Assembly (NCBI RefSeq): GCF_005938105.1
Contig: NZ_VCPE01000001.1
Location: 310,001-374,000, forward strand
Length of the DNA stretch: 64,000 bases
Origin: Brucella haematophila
GTDB taxonomy: Bacteria > Pseudomonadota > Alphaproteobacteria > Rhizobiales > Rhizobiaceae
Direction of reading: 5' to 3'
Shown: positions 35,664 through 45,020 of the stretch, one piece after another
How the letters are laid out: the number at the start of each line of letters is the position of its first letter
Position numbering within the stretch: position 1 is the first letter of the stretch
Notes under the pieces: generated by a model
What the model was told of the DNA's origin: nothing
The model's database searches: none
Seen by the model: the letters and a program-made list of their open reading frames with translations, nothing else
Position numbers and translations under genes: made by a program

Positions 35664-36633
35664 CGAAAGCCCCCTGTTTCTTGGCGAGCCAGAGATAGAT
35701 GGCCATGATGACGATCGGCACGACGGAGAAGGCGGCGGCGAGCGGCACGTTGCCAGCTGTTCCCTGCTGGGTATAGACCGCTTGTCCGATGAACAGGCGC
35801 GACGAACCGATGATCTGCGGAATGATGTAATCGCCAAGCGTCAGCGAAAAGGTGAAGATCGACCCGGCGATGATGCCCGGCATGGCGAGCGGCATCAGCA
35901 CGGTTCGGAAAGTTTGTGCAGGCGTTGCGCCGAGGTCGGACGAGGCTTCCACCAGATTGCCCGGCACACGCTCCAGCGCGGCCTGTGTCGGCAGGATCAT
36001 ATAGGGCAGCCAGATATAGACGAAGACGATGAAAGTGCCGAGATAGCTGACCGATAGAGAATTGCCGCCGATGATTGGCAGGGACAGAACGCCGTCGAGC
36101 AACCAGGACAAATGCAGTTTCGCGAAGATCCAGGTCAGGATTCCTTCCTTGGCGAGGATCAGTTTCCAGGCATAGACCTTGACCAGATAGCTCGACCAGA
36201 GCGGCAGCATGATGCCGAGATAGAACAGCGCCTTCCAGCGGCCGCGAGCATAGCGGGCGGCGTAATAGGCAATGGGGAAGGCGACGAAAGCAGATGCAAT
36301 CGTCACAAGCGCCGCCATCAGCACCGTGCGGATGATGATGTCGAGATTGGCGGAGTTTAAGAGCTGCGCATAGGTCGCGAGCGTGAAATTATAATCGATC
36401 AGCCCGGAGAAATCGTCGACCGAGAAGAAGCTCTGCAAGAGCAGAGCGATCAGCGAGCCGATATAGATAATGCCCAACCACAAAAGCGGCGGCGTGAGCA
36501 TGAGAAACAGGAGCAACCCCGGACGACGCCAGAACAGATCGGAGAGGCGACCAAGCATCCCGCCGCGCTGCGGCAGGATGGAGGTCGGATTAGCCCCGGA
36601 GTTTCCGAGTGTGGAAGCCTGCGCGCCGCTCAT
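35653..36633 (-). CDS. ydcU: Polyamine-type ABC transporter permease (YdcU/PotB-like)
   Basis: The 326-residue protein has a ~30-residue cytosolic N-terminus, six helices and the EAA loop [20 protein letters not shown]. It pairs with the downstream permease. Its start overlaps the stop of the ATPase gene by 4 bases. Confidence 0.9.
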   Translation of the reverse strand: MSGAQASTLGNSGANPTSILPQRGGMLGRLSDLFWRRPGLLLFLMLTPPLLWLGIIYIGSLIALLLQSFFSVDDFSGLIDYNFTLATYAQLLNSANLDIIIRTVLMAALVTIASAFVAFPIAYYAARYARGRWKALFYLGIMLPLWSSYLVKVYAWKLILAKEGILTWIFAKLHLSWLLDGVLSLPIIGGNSLSVSYLGTFIVFVYIWLPYMILPTQAALERVPGNLVEASSDLGATPAQTFRTVLMPLAMPGIIAGSIFTFSLTLGDYIIPQIIGSSRLFIGQAVYTQQGTAGNVPLAAAFSVVPIVIMAIYLWLAKKQGAFDAL

Positions 36634-37628
36634 GCTGCCTGATCCATGTAATGAACGTCACCCGGATTCCAGACGATGCGGATATCCGATCCGGTCTCGG
36701 GAACGCTTGCGCCAGCGGGCAGCATGACATGCAGTCTGGCGCCTTCGGCTTCCACACCGAGACGTGTGGAGGAGCCGAGGAAGCTGGCGGTTTCGATCCG
36801 CGCAGCGACGCCGATCTTGTCGCCCTTGTCGGCAAGGCGAATGGATTCCGGCCGGAGGCTGGCCCAGCGCCGCTCACCGCCAAATGCGGCCATGATTTCG
36901 GGTGCGACGACATTGGACGAGCCGACGAAATCCGCAACGAAGCGGGTTTGCGGGCGATTATAGATTTCCTGCGGTGTTCCGGCCTGAACGATGCGGCCAT
37001 TATTGAAGACCGCGATGCGGTCAGCCATGGAAAGCGCTTCGCCCTGATCGTGCGTCACGAAAACGAAGGTGATGCCCAGCGCCTTTTGCAGGCTCTTCAG
37101 CTCTTCCTGCATCTGCTCGCGCAGTTTAAGGTCGAGCGCTCCGAGCGGCTCGTCGAGCAGCAGCACTTTCGGCTTGTTGACGAGGGCGCGGGCCAGTGCA
37201 ACGCGCTGCCGCTGCCCGCCGGAAAGCTGGCTTGGCTTGCGGGCGCCATAGCCGGGCAGTTTGACCAGTTCCAGCATTTCTTCGGCGGCGCGGTGGCGCT
37301 CGGCCTTTCCGGTGCCGCGCACCATCAGCCCATAGGCCACATTGTCCAGAATGCTGAGATGCGGAAACAGCGCATAATCCTGAAACACCGTGTTGACGTT
37401 GCGCCGATAGGGCGGAACGCCACCAGCGCTTTCGCCAAAAATCTCTATTCTGCCATCGGTCGGCTGTTCAAAACCCGCGATCAACCGCAGGCAGGTCGTC
37501 TTGCCGGAACCGGAGGGGCCGAGCATGGCAAAGAATTCGCCGGGCGCGATGGTCAGGTTGACGTGATCGACGGCCCGAACTTCGCCGAAGTGCCGACTCA
37601 CATTTTCAAAACGAACTGCTGCGGTCAT
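36630..37628 (-). CDS. ydcT: Polyamine-type ABC transporter ATPase (YdcT/PotA-like)
   Basis: The protein has about 332 residues: Walker [11 protein letters not shown]-loop [10 protein letters not shown], signature [14 protein letters not shown], Walker [14 protein letters not shown]-loop [10 protein letters not shown], and a C-terminal TOBE domain. The ATG at 37628 ([15 protein letters not shown]) gives the usual PotA start; the ribosome binding site is weak, and in-frame ATGs up to 37715 exist. The SBP gene lies ~110 bp upstream. Confidence 0.9.
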   Translation of the reverse strand: MTAAVRFENVSRHFGEVRAVDHVNLTIAPGEFFAMLGPSGSGKTTCLRLIAGFEQPTDGRIEIFGESAGGVPPYRRNVNTVFQDYALFPHLSILDNVAYGLMVRGTGKAERHRAAEEMLELVKLPGYGARKPSQLSGGQRQRVALARALVNKPKVLLLDEPLGALDLKLREQMQEELKSLQKALGITFVFVTHDQGEALSMADRIAVFNNGRIVQAGTPQEIYNRPQTRFVADFVGSSNVVAPEIMAAFGGERRWASLRPESIRLADKGDKIGVAARIETASFLGSSTRLGVEAEGARLHVMLPAGASVPETGSDIRIVWNPGDVHYMDQAA

Positions 37629-37739
37629 GGTTCTACCCATCATGGAGAGCGCCAGCATCTGTTTGGTGTGCGGGCGCGTCTGTCCGTTCCCTTCCTTCAG
37701 CTGAAGGAAGGGCAATCTTCGTGCTTACGATAGTCGAAG

Positions 37740-38900
37740 TCAGCGACCGCCAATGACGCCGATATAATCCGACACCCAGCGATGATAGGGCACGCATTCG
37801 CCCTGGCTTTCGCATTTGGCTGTCGGTGTGCGCCAGAAGCTAATCTTGGCAAAATTGTCGTAGCCGTTGGTGGCGCAGCCTTCGTCGGTCAGGAGCGCAT
37901 TGCCCTTACAAGCTGCCGGAACGGATGGTACCGCGCCGAACCATGCCGCGGCATCACCTTGCACTTTCGGTTTTAGCGAATGCTCGAACCACTTATAGGC
38001 GCAATTGGGGTGCTCGCTATCCACATGCAGCATGGTGGTGTCGGCCCAGCCGGTCGCGCCTTCCTCCGGGAAGGTCGAGCCAACCTTGGCATTTTCCGAC
38101 TTCAGGAGGTTGACCTGGAAGGGCCACGAGCCGGAAGCCACGACGCCTTCATTCTTGAAGTCATCGATCTGGATCATGGCGTCGTGCCAGTAACGGCTGA
38201 CGAGCTTGCGCTGTCCACGCAGGAGATCGAGCGCCGCCTTGTACTGGTCTTCGTTGAGTTCGTAAGGATTTTTGATGCCGAGTTCCGGCTTGTGCTTCAT
38301 GAGATAAAGCGCTGCGTCGGCGATATAGATTGGACCGTCATAGGCCTGCACACGGCCCTTGTTGGATTTGCCGTCTGGCAGGTTCTGCTCTTCGAACACA
38401 ACGTTCCAGCTCTTCGGCGCTTCGCCCTTGAAGACGTCGGTATTGTACATCAGCACGTTCGGGCCCCAGAGATAGGGCACGCCGTAATGCACGTCCTTGA
38501 CGGTGAACCACGGCGCATTTTGCAGCCGCTCGTCCACGGTTTTCCAGCTTGGAATGAGGTCGGTGTTGATGGGTTGCACGCGCTTGCCTGCAACAAGACG
38601 AAGCGAGGCATCGCCGGAAGCGGTGACGAGGTCGAAACCGCCTTCATTCATCAGCGCCACCATCTCGTCGGAGGTGGCGGCGGTCTTCACGCTGACCTTG
38701 CAGCCGGTTTCCTTTTCGAAATCCGTGACCCAGTCGTAATTCTTGTCGGTTTCGCCGCGTTCGATATAGCCCGCCCAGGCCACGATGCTCAGCGCGCCTT
38801 CACCTTCGCCAATCGCTTTCAGCGGTTCGGCGGCAATGGCCTGCGTGGCAAAGCTCGCGACGGCCATCAATGCGGTACAGGATTGCAGAAATTTTCTCAT
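37740..38900 (-). CDS. ydcS: Polyamine-type ABC transporter substrate-binding protein (YdcS-like)
   Basis: The 386-residue protein has a signal peptide (MRKFLQSCTALMAVASFATQ, cleavage after AIAA). The mature part resembles YdcS: LSIVAWAGYIERG, DLVTASGDASLRLVAGKRVQ, LWGPNVLMYNTDVF and a Cys-rich tail. It binds putrescine or a related amine in the periplasm. GGGAGAGG lies before the ATG. It is first in the ydcSTUVW-like operon; a Bru-RS-like repeat and a LysR gene lie upstream. Confidence 0.9.
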   Translation of the reverse strand: MRKFLQSCTALMAVASFATQAIAAEPLKAIGEGEGALSIVAWAGYIERGETDKNYDWVTDFEKETGCKVSVKTAATSDEMVALMNEGGFDLVTASGDASLRLVAGKRVQPINTDLIPSWKTVDERLQNAPWFTVKDVHYGVPYLWGPNVLMYNTDVFKGEAPKSWNVVFEEQNLPDGKSNKGRVQAYDGPIYIADAALYLMKHKPELGIKNPYELNEDQYKAALDLLRGQRKLVSRYWHDAMIQIDDFKNEGVVASGSWPFQVNLLKSENAKVGSTFPEEGATGWADTTMLHVDSEHPNCAYKWFEHSLKPKVQGDAAAWFGAVPSVPAACKGNALLTDEGCATNGYDNFAKISFWRTPTAKCESQGECVPYHRWVSDYIGVIGGR

Positions 38901-39024
38901 CGACCTCTCCCGTTTTATTCACATTCAGTGATTTTGTTCCCGGAGCGGATGGTGTGCTGAAACCCTGCCTTTCGCAAATTCATTTATCGGAAAGCTGGTA
39001 TCGGTTTTTCCGATACCGGAGCCT

Positions 39025-39171
39025 AGCACGACAGTTGTAAATTCGTCAGGTCGAGGCGAAACGAGTGATTTTCGAGCACCGGAGCGGAGCGTACATAGAG
39101 GTACGTGAGCACCGGAGCACAGAAAATTGCTCGTTGCAGCCCGGCATCACGAAGAATGCAACTGTTGTGCT
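39025..39171 (+). repeat. Bru-RS-like palindromic intergenic repeat, copy B
   Basis: About 147 bp that form a large imperfect palindrome. The ends AGCACGACAGTTG (39025-39037) and CAACTGTTGTGCT (to 39171) pair with one mismatch. The centre has GGAGCGGAGCGTACATAGAG, then GTACGTGAGCACCGGAGC. It aligns with 7031-7137 in inverse orientation. It lies between the LysR gene, whose stop it touches, and the ydcS-like gene, and could act as a transcript-ending hairpin. Confidence 0.7.
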
Positions 39172-40078
39172 AACGTAGTCGGCCAGAGCGGGCAGCCTCG
39201 GCAATGCCGATAAAGTCCCGCGCGGATTGGGGCAGGCTGGACCCCTTGCGCCAGGCCATGCCGATCTGCACGACGGGCAGCGATCCTGAAACATCGCGGC
39301 TTTCGATCCGGTCACCCTCCAATGACCAAGGGCGATAGACGAGATCGGGGAGGAGAGCTATTCCCGCACCCGTGGCGACGAGGCTGCGCACGGCTTCCAC
39401 TGAACGCGTGCGGAAAGCCACATGCGGGCGCGCACCGAGAGCGGCCAGAAGCTTACCGGTGTTTTCCTCGATTTCATCCACGGTCAGCATGATCAGCGGT
39501 TCTTTCGCGATATCGCTCACTGAAATGCTGTCGATGGAGACGAGTTCATGGCCGAGGGGTAACCACAGCCGATAGGGCGAGGTTTCGAGAATTTCCGCGT
39601 GCAGCGCCATGCGGTCGCGCAGGTTGGAAATCACCATCACCGCCACGTCCAGCTCGCCGCCGACCAGCAAATGTTCCAGATAGGAGCCATTGTCTTCGAT
39701 GGCGCTGATTTCAACGCCGGGAAAGGCGCGGCGATAGCGGGCGAGCAGGTCGGACAGCACATAACCCGCCACCAGCGAGGTGACACCCAGATTGAGCTTG
39801 CCCTTCTCCTGAATGCGCTGGTCGGCGAAGGAGCGTCGGGCGTCCGATACGCCGGTCAGAATCTTTGTGGCATGGCGGAGAAACTGGTGGCCGTTATGCG
39901 TCACTGTCAGACCACGGGGATGGCGCTCGAAAAGCTCGACATTCAGGTCGGTTTCCAGTTCCTTGATCGCTTCCGTGACCGAAGATTGCGAAATCGACAG
40001 CTTTTGCGCCGCACGGGTGACAGACCCTTGCTCAGCAACTGCAACGAAATACTGTAACTGCCTTAATGTAAACGCCAT
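39170..40078 (-). CDS. LysR-family transcriptional regulator
   Basis: The 302-residue protein has the N-terminal winged helix GSVTRAAQKLSISQSSVTEA and a two-lobed effector domain. It belongs to the LysR set whose members begin MAFTLRQLQYFVAVAEQGS. It is transcribed toward the polyamine operon and may regulate it, but the 269-bp gap holding a palindromic repeat argues for separate transcripts. Its ligand is unknown. Confidence 0.9.
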   Translation of the reverse strand: MAFTLRQLQYFVAVAEQGSVTRAAQKLSISQSSVTEAIKELETDLNVELFERHPRGLTVTHNGHQFLRHATKILTGVSDARRSFADQRIQEKGKLNLGVTSLVAGYVLSDLLARYRRAFPGVEISAIEDNGSYLEHLLVGGELDVAVMVISNLRDRMALHAEILETSPYRLWLPLGHELVSIDSISVSDIAKEPLIMLTVDEIEENTGKLLAALGARPHVAFRTRSVEAVRSLVATGAGIALLPDLVYRPWSLEGDRIESRDVSGSLPVVQIGMAWRKGSSLPQSARDFIGIAEAARSGRLR

Positions 40079-40373
40079 TTAGGCAGTTAACCGTGGCCGG
40101 CAAAGGATTGCAAGAGCGGTGGATAGGAACTAAAAGCGGATGATCTGGCCAGCGTTGTATGCTAGTTTTGCAACACTGATAGATGAACAGCTAAAATAAA
40201 AATAATTCACTTTCTTATTTTCACCAGTTTGAGTAGTGGCCTGCGCCAATAGCGGTCTTCTTCACCCGCAGTGAACGGTTCGACGACAGATTATGCCTCA
40301 TTGCAGGCAAGCGTGCCGCCTAACGCGTATAATTGCCCGTTGATGCTCGACCTTTGGTCAGTGAGTGTTGAAA
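40079..40373. promoter_or_regulatory. Divergent region between LysR gene and NRPS operon
   Basis: The 295 bases contain an AT-rich section (~40190-40220) and no gene. The NRPS promoter should be here. I see no clear LysR-type dyad, so control of the NRPS operon by the divergent LysR protein is possible but not shown. Confidence 0.4.
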
Positions 40374-43300
40374 ATGAACTATGAAAATCGTGGCGCTGGA
40401 CACGGCGAGGCCGCAGCGACAACAAGCGATAATGGTCTGCCCATCGATGATGCGCAGGCACAAGGGGCGCAGGGCGGGACGAATCGTCTTTCCGCTCACG
40501 GGCAGATTCTGACTGGTGCCGATTTCGCCGAGCCTGGAAAACCGGGCGAGCGGCTGGACCTGTTTTTTGAGCAACTGGCCGACAGGTTTTCGGATTCTGT
40601 CGCTGTTGTCTCAGACGGGCGTAACTGGACCTATCGGGAACTCGACAACCGCGCCAATCAGTTTGCGCGGCTGCTGATCGAACGCGGCGTTCGTCCGGGC
40701 GACCGCATCGGCCTGCTGCTCGACCGCTCCGCCGATACCTATATTGCGCTGCTCGCTGTCATGAAGGCGGGCGCGGCCTATGTGCCGCTGGCAACCGCTT
40801 TTCCGGAAGATCGCATGGCCCTCATCATCGAGGATGCCAATGTCCGGCTCGTCATTTCGCTGGAGGCCTATACGGCCCGCGTCGAACAGATGCCTGTGCC
40901 GCATGTGCTGATCGATGGCGCGGGCGCGGAAATTTCCAGGCAATCGGTCGCACCGCTGGACAAGGACGCCAGAGCCGCCAACCCTGACCAGATCTGCTAT
41001 ATTCTCTATACGTCAGGAACGACCGGCAGGCCGAAAGGCGTCGCGATCCTGCATCAGAGCTTCTGCAATTTCCTGCGTGTTGCGGCGATGTCCTACGGCT
41101 ACAAGCCGGGGGACCGTGTTTATCACGGTATGACCATCGCCTTCGACTTCTCGGCGGAAGAATATTGGGTGCCGTTTACAGCAGGCGCTACCGTCGTGCC
41201 TGCGCCGGGGCCGATGACGCTGGTGGGTGAAGAACTCGCCGATTTCCTGCGGACGAATGACATCAACTGCATGGCGTGCAGCCCTACGCTGCTGTCTTCC
41301 ATTGAAACGGATGTGCCGAAGCTGCGCCTCCTGATGGTGGGTGGCGAGGCCTGCCCGCTCAATCTGGTAACGCGCTGGACAAAGCCGGGTCGACTGCTCC
41401 TCAACACCTATGGTCCGACGGAAGCGACCGTGACTGCGACGATGGGTGTTCTGACGCCTGACAAACCGGTGACCATTGGTGCGCCGCTGCCGACCTATTC
41501 GATTGTCATCATCGAGCCGACGGAATCGAAGCTGACCGACCCGGATGAGCTGGGCGAAATTGGTATCGCCGGTATCGGCCTTGCTGTCGGTTATCTCAAT
41601 CGGCAGGATCTGACCGACCAGAAGTTCATTCCCGACTTTATCGGCCTGCCCAACAACCCGTCCGCGCGTATCTACCGCACGGGCGATCTGGGTCGCATCA
41701 ATGCTGCGGGCGAGATCGAGTATCACGGGCGTATCGACACGCAGGTGAAGATTCGCGGCTATCGCATCGAGCTTGGCGAGATCGAAGCCGTTCTGCTCGA
41801 TCAGCCGGGTGTTGCACAGGCCGCCGTCACCACCTGGGAAATCGAGCCGGGCCGGGTGGAACTGGTTGCCTATTATGCGCCGAAATCGGGCGTGCCGCCG
41901 TTGCAGCGCGCCGATATTGCGCGCGAGCTGAAGCGCCGTCTGCCATCCTACATGGTTCCGGCCTATCTCGAAGAGCTGGCCGCCATTCCGATGACGGTCT
42001 CCAACAAGGCCGATCTGAAGCGCCTGCCGAAGCCGACCAATGTTCGTCTGTCAGCGGAACGGGAAATCGTGCCGCCGAGCAATGACGATCAACGCTTCAT
42101 GGCGGATGCGTTGGCGGAAGTGCTCAATCTGGACGAAGTTTCGGTCGAGGATCATTTCTTCGACGATCTGGGCGCGAATTCCCTGCTCATGGCGCGTTTC
42201 TGCGCCCGTGTGCGCACGGCGCAGGGCTGGGAAACGGCATCGATGCGGGATATCTACCTGCATCCGACAATCGCAAGTCTGGCGACGCATTTGCATGCGC
42301 CGCAGCAGAAAACGGCGGCTATGGTCGAGCGTCAACTTACCCATAAGGCATCCAATTTCGCTTACTGGGCGTGCGGCGTTGCACAGCTCGCCTTCTATGC
42401 AGTCTATGCTTATATCGCGCTGGTTTTCTTCGATGGTGGTCTAGACTGGGTCTACGACGCGCTCGACAATCCGCTTCAGCTTTACTTCCGCTGCGTTGTG
42501 CTGGCGGCGGCAAGCTTCTTCGCGACGACCGGTTTTGCCATCGTTGCAAAATGGGTGCTGATCGGCCGCTGGAAGACGGAGAGCTTCCCGATCTGGGGCT
42601 TGCGTTACTATCGCTTCTGGGTGGTCAAGACGCTGATCCGCACCGCGCCGGTTGTCCTGTTCCGCGGCAATCCGCTCTATAGCCTCTATCTGCGGCTTCT
42701 AGGCGCAAAACTCGGACGCAACACGGCCATTGAATGCCGGGCAATTCCGGTCTGCACGGACCTGATTTCCATCGGCGAGAATTCCATTCTGCGCCGGGAA
42801 TCCAATATTCTCGGGTTCAAGGCCGAAAGCGGTTATATCCACACGGGCAGCATCACCATTGGCGATGGCGCTTTTGTGGGCGTCGGTTCGACCATCGATA
42901 TCGACACCCGGATCGGTAATGGAGCGCAGCTCGGCCACGCGTCGTCGTTGCAGCGCGGTCAAAGCATCCCGGATGGCGAACATTGGCATGGCTCGCCTGC
43001 CGCGCCGACCACGGCGGACTATTGCAAGGTGCGCAGCATCACGCTTTCCAAAACCCGCCGCATCATCTTCGAGATCGTGCAGCTGGTCGGGCTGTTCATG
43101 CTGGTCACGCCGTTCCCGTTTCTGTTCCACAGCTACTGGCAGAATGTCAGCGACGACTATCAGGAAACCATCGGCATCGTGGCAATCGGCACGACTGTTA
43201 CATTGTTCGGCGCGTTGGCAGCCGCGTTTATCGCCGCGGTTGCAGTTCCGCGATTGGCCAGCCTGTTCCTGAAGCCAAACCGCACCTATACGCTTTACGG

Positions 43301-44546
43301 CTTCCATTACTGGCTTCAGTCGATGGTGGAGCTGGCCAGCAATTCGCGCCTTCTCAATCTGCTGTTCGGCGATAGCTCGGCGGTGGTGCACTATATGCGG
43401 GCTATCGGCTGGAACCTGAACAAGGTTGTACAGACCGGGTCCAATTTCGGCACCAACCAGCAGCATGAAAACCCGCTTCTGTGCGAAATCGGCAGCCAGA
43501 CCATGGTGTCGGATGGTCTGTTCATGATCAACACGCATAAATCGGCGGCTACGTTCCGGCTGGAACACACGAAGGTCGGTGAGCGGAACTATTTCGGCAA
43601 TAATATCTTCTATCCGTCCGATGGACGAACCGGGGAAAACTGCCTGCTGGGCACCAAGGTTATGGTTCCGATCGAGGGGCCAGTGCGTGAGAATGTGGGG
43701 CTTCTGGGTTCGCCTTGCTTTGAAATCCCGCGCATGGTCAATCGCGATAAGGAACTGATTGCCAATATCGACGAAGATGATCGCCTGCGTCGTTTGCGTC
43801 GCAAGAACTTCCACAATTTCCGCACCGGACTGATGTTCCTTGCGGAACAATGGCTGATGCTGTTTGCCACGCTGGCAATCTGGGACCGCGCGCTGAACTA
43901 CTACGACGACTGGAAATATAACGCGCTGTTCGTGGCCGTGGTTCTGACGGCAGGCATTGCGATACCGTTCTATATATTCATCGAACGGCTTTCGCTGGGC
44001 TTCGGTAAGCTTAAGCCGCGCATGACGACGATCTATGATGAGGCCTTCTGGCGACATGAGCGCCATTGGAAACTGTCGGATTCGCCGATTACGCAGCTCT
44101 TCGCCGGGACACCGTTCCGTCCGATGATCCTGCGTTGCCTTGGCGTGAAGGTCGGTCGCCGCGTCTATGATGGCGGCGCCAATCTGACCGAGCGTTCGCT
44201 GGTCGAAATCGGCGACGATGCGACCTTGAATGAAGGTTGCGTAATCCAGCCGCATTCGCTGGAAGAAGGCGCTTTCAAGTCCGACTTCATCCGTATCGGC
44301 AATGGCTGCACACTCGGACCATCGGCATTCGTGCATTATGGCGTGGTGATGGGCGACGGCTCCATCGTTGATGTCGATTCCTTCGTCATGAAGGGCGAGG
44401 TGCTTGAGCCTTATTCTGTCTGGCGTGGCAATCCGGCCAAGCTCAACCGTTTTGTCGTCCCGGTGACGCAAGATGGAACAGTACTGGCCAATGTCAAGCA
44501 GGCAGCGGGTTCTGCTGCTCTTCGTCCGGTGGGGGCCTCCGCTTGA
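40374..44546 (+). CDS. Pls/PosA-family membrane nonribosomal peptide synthetase
   Basis: The protein has about 1390 residues. The adenylation domain (~55-570) has ILYTSGTTGRPKG, NTYGPTEATV, YRTGDLGR and NKADLKRLP. The carrier domain has the phosphopantetheine Ser603 in DDLGANSLLMA. Six or so transmembrane segments (from ~660) are interleaved with three soluble blocks rich in hexapeptide-like turns (~770-880, ~1020-1120, ~1255-1365). There is no condensation or thioesterase domain. This is the plan of epsilon-poly-L-lysine synthase and relatives, which join one basic amino acid by isopeptide bonds. ATG 40374 is preferred to GTG 40365, without certainty. Confidence 0.88.
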   Translation: MNYENRGAGHGEAAATTSDNGLPIDDAQAQGAQGGTNRLSAHGQILTGADFAEPGKPGERLDLFFEQLADRFSDSVAVVSDGRNWTYRELDNRANQFARLLIERGVRPGDRIGLLLDRSADTYIALLAVMKAGAAYVPLATAFPEDRMALIIEDANVRLVISLEAYTARVEQMPVPHVLIDGAGAEISRQSVAPLDKDARAANPDQICYILYTSGTTGRPKGVAILHQSFCNFLRVAAMSYGYKPGDRVYHGMTIAFDFSAEEYWVPFTAGATVVPAPGPMTLVGEELADFLRTNDINCMACSPTLLSSIETDVPKLRLLMVGGEACPLNLVTRWTKPGRLLLNTYGPTEATVTATMGVLTPDKPVTIGAPLPTYSIVIIEPTESKLTDPDELGEIGIAGIGLAVGYLNRQDLTDQKFIPDFIGLPNNPSARIYRTGDLGRINAAGEIEYHGRIDTQVKIRGYRIELGEIEAVLLDQPGVAQAAVTTWEIEPGRVELVAYYAPKSGVPPLQRADIARELKRRLPSYMVPAYLEELAAIPMTVSNKADLKRLPKPTNVRLSAEREIVPPSNDDQRFMADALAEVLNLDEVSVEDHFFDDLGANSLLMARFCARVRTAQGWETASMRDIYLHPTIASLATHLHAPQQKTAAMVERQLTHKASNFAYWACGVAQLAFYAVYAYIALVFFDGGLDWVYDALDNPLQLYFRCVVLAAASFFATTGFAIVAKWVLIGRWKTESFPIWGLRYYRFWVVKTLIRTAPVVLFRGNPLYSLYLRLLGAKLGRNTAIECRAIPVCTDLISIGENSILRRESNILGFKAESGYIHTGSITIGDGAFVGVGSTIDIDTRIGNGAQLGHASSLQRGQSIPDGEHWHGSPAAPTTADYCKVRSITLSKTRRIIFEIVQLVGLFMLVTPFPFLFHSYWQNVSDDYQETIGIVAIGTTVTLFGALAAAFIAAVAVPRLASLFLKPNRTYTLYGFHYWLQSMVELASNSRLLNLLFGDSSAVVHYMRAIGWNLNKVVQTGSNFGTNQQHENPLLCEIGSQTMVSDGLFMINTHKSAATFRLEHTKVGERNYFGNNIFYPSDGRTGENCLLGTKVMVPIEGPVRENVGLLGSPCFEIPRMVNRDKELIANIDEDDRLRRLRRKNFHNFRTGLMFLAEQWLMLFATLAIWDRALNYYDDWKYNALFVAVVLTAGIAIPFYIFIERLSLGFGKLKPRMTTIYDEAFWRHERHWKLSDSPITQLFAGTPFRPMILRCLGVKVGRRVYDGGANLTERSLVEIGDDATLNEGCVIQPHSLEEGAFKSDFIRIGNGCTLGPSAFVHYGVVMGDGSIVDVDSFVMKGEVLEPYSVWRGNPAKLNRFVVPVTQDGTVLANVKQAAGSAALRPVGASA

Positions 44547-45010
44547 CCGATCCGACTTCCAGCACCAGTGATATCCGGCTGCAATCCGTAACGGATGACT
44601 TGCGGTCACGGATTGCAGCGCTGGAGCTGGCACCGGGACAGGAAAACCTTGTCGCGGATAATGCCAGCTCGCTGGAAGAGGCAGATGAAGATGAGGATGC
44701 CCGGCCACGCGCTGTTTTTGCAGGCGGCGCGTTGGTCGGCTTCCTCATGTATGATGCGACGAGCGATGACGACAATGCGCAGATTTATCGCTTCATGATT
44801 GACCGCGCTTTTCAGGGGCGCGGTTACGGAAAGGCTGCATTGCAGCTGGTCCTGGCCGAGATAAAGGCGCTCGATCACATTCGCCGCGTTTCCATCTGCT
44901 ACGAGCCGGAAAACGAAGGCGCGCGCCAGCTTTATGCCAAGGCGGGCTTTGTTGAAGACGGTCTCGACGAAGACGGTGAGATGATCGCCCATCTTGATCT
45001 TCGCGGGTGA
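44543..45010 (+). CDS. GNAT-family N-acetyltransferase
   Basis: The 155-residue protein has the acetyl-CoA motif DRAFQGRGYGKAALQLVLAE and NEGARQLYAKAGFVEDG, close to diamine/spermidine N-acetyltransferases. The start is a TTG overlapping the NRPS stop (TTGA), with GGTGGGGG ~8 bp upstream, so translation is coupled. In this operon it could acetylate the monomer or product amine, for self-protection or tailoring. That is inference from position. Confidence 0.85.
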   Translation: MTDPTSSTSDIRLQSVTDDLRSRIAALELAPGQENLVADNASSLEEADEDEDARPRAVFAGGALVGFLMYDATSDDDNAQIYRFMIDRAFQGRGYGKAALQLVLAEIKALDHIRRVSICYEPENEGARQLYAKAGFVEDGLDEDGEMIAHLDLRG

Positions 45011-45020
45011 GAATACCGAT

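Noticed and set aside
42699-44708. 669-residue minus-strand open frame antisense to the NRPS
   Set aside because: It lies wholly opposite conserved NRPS terminal domains and reads as a His/Arg-rich shadow.
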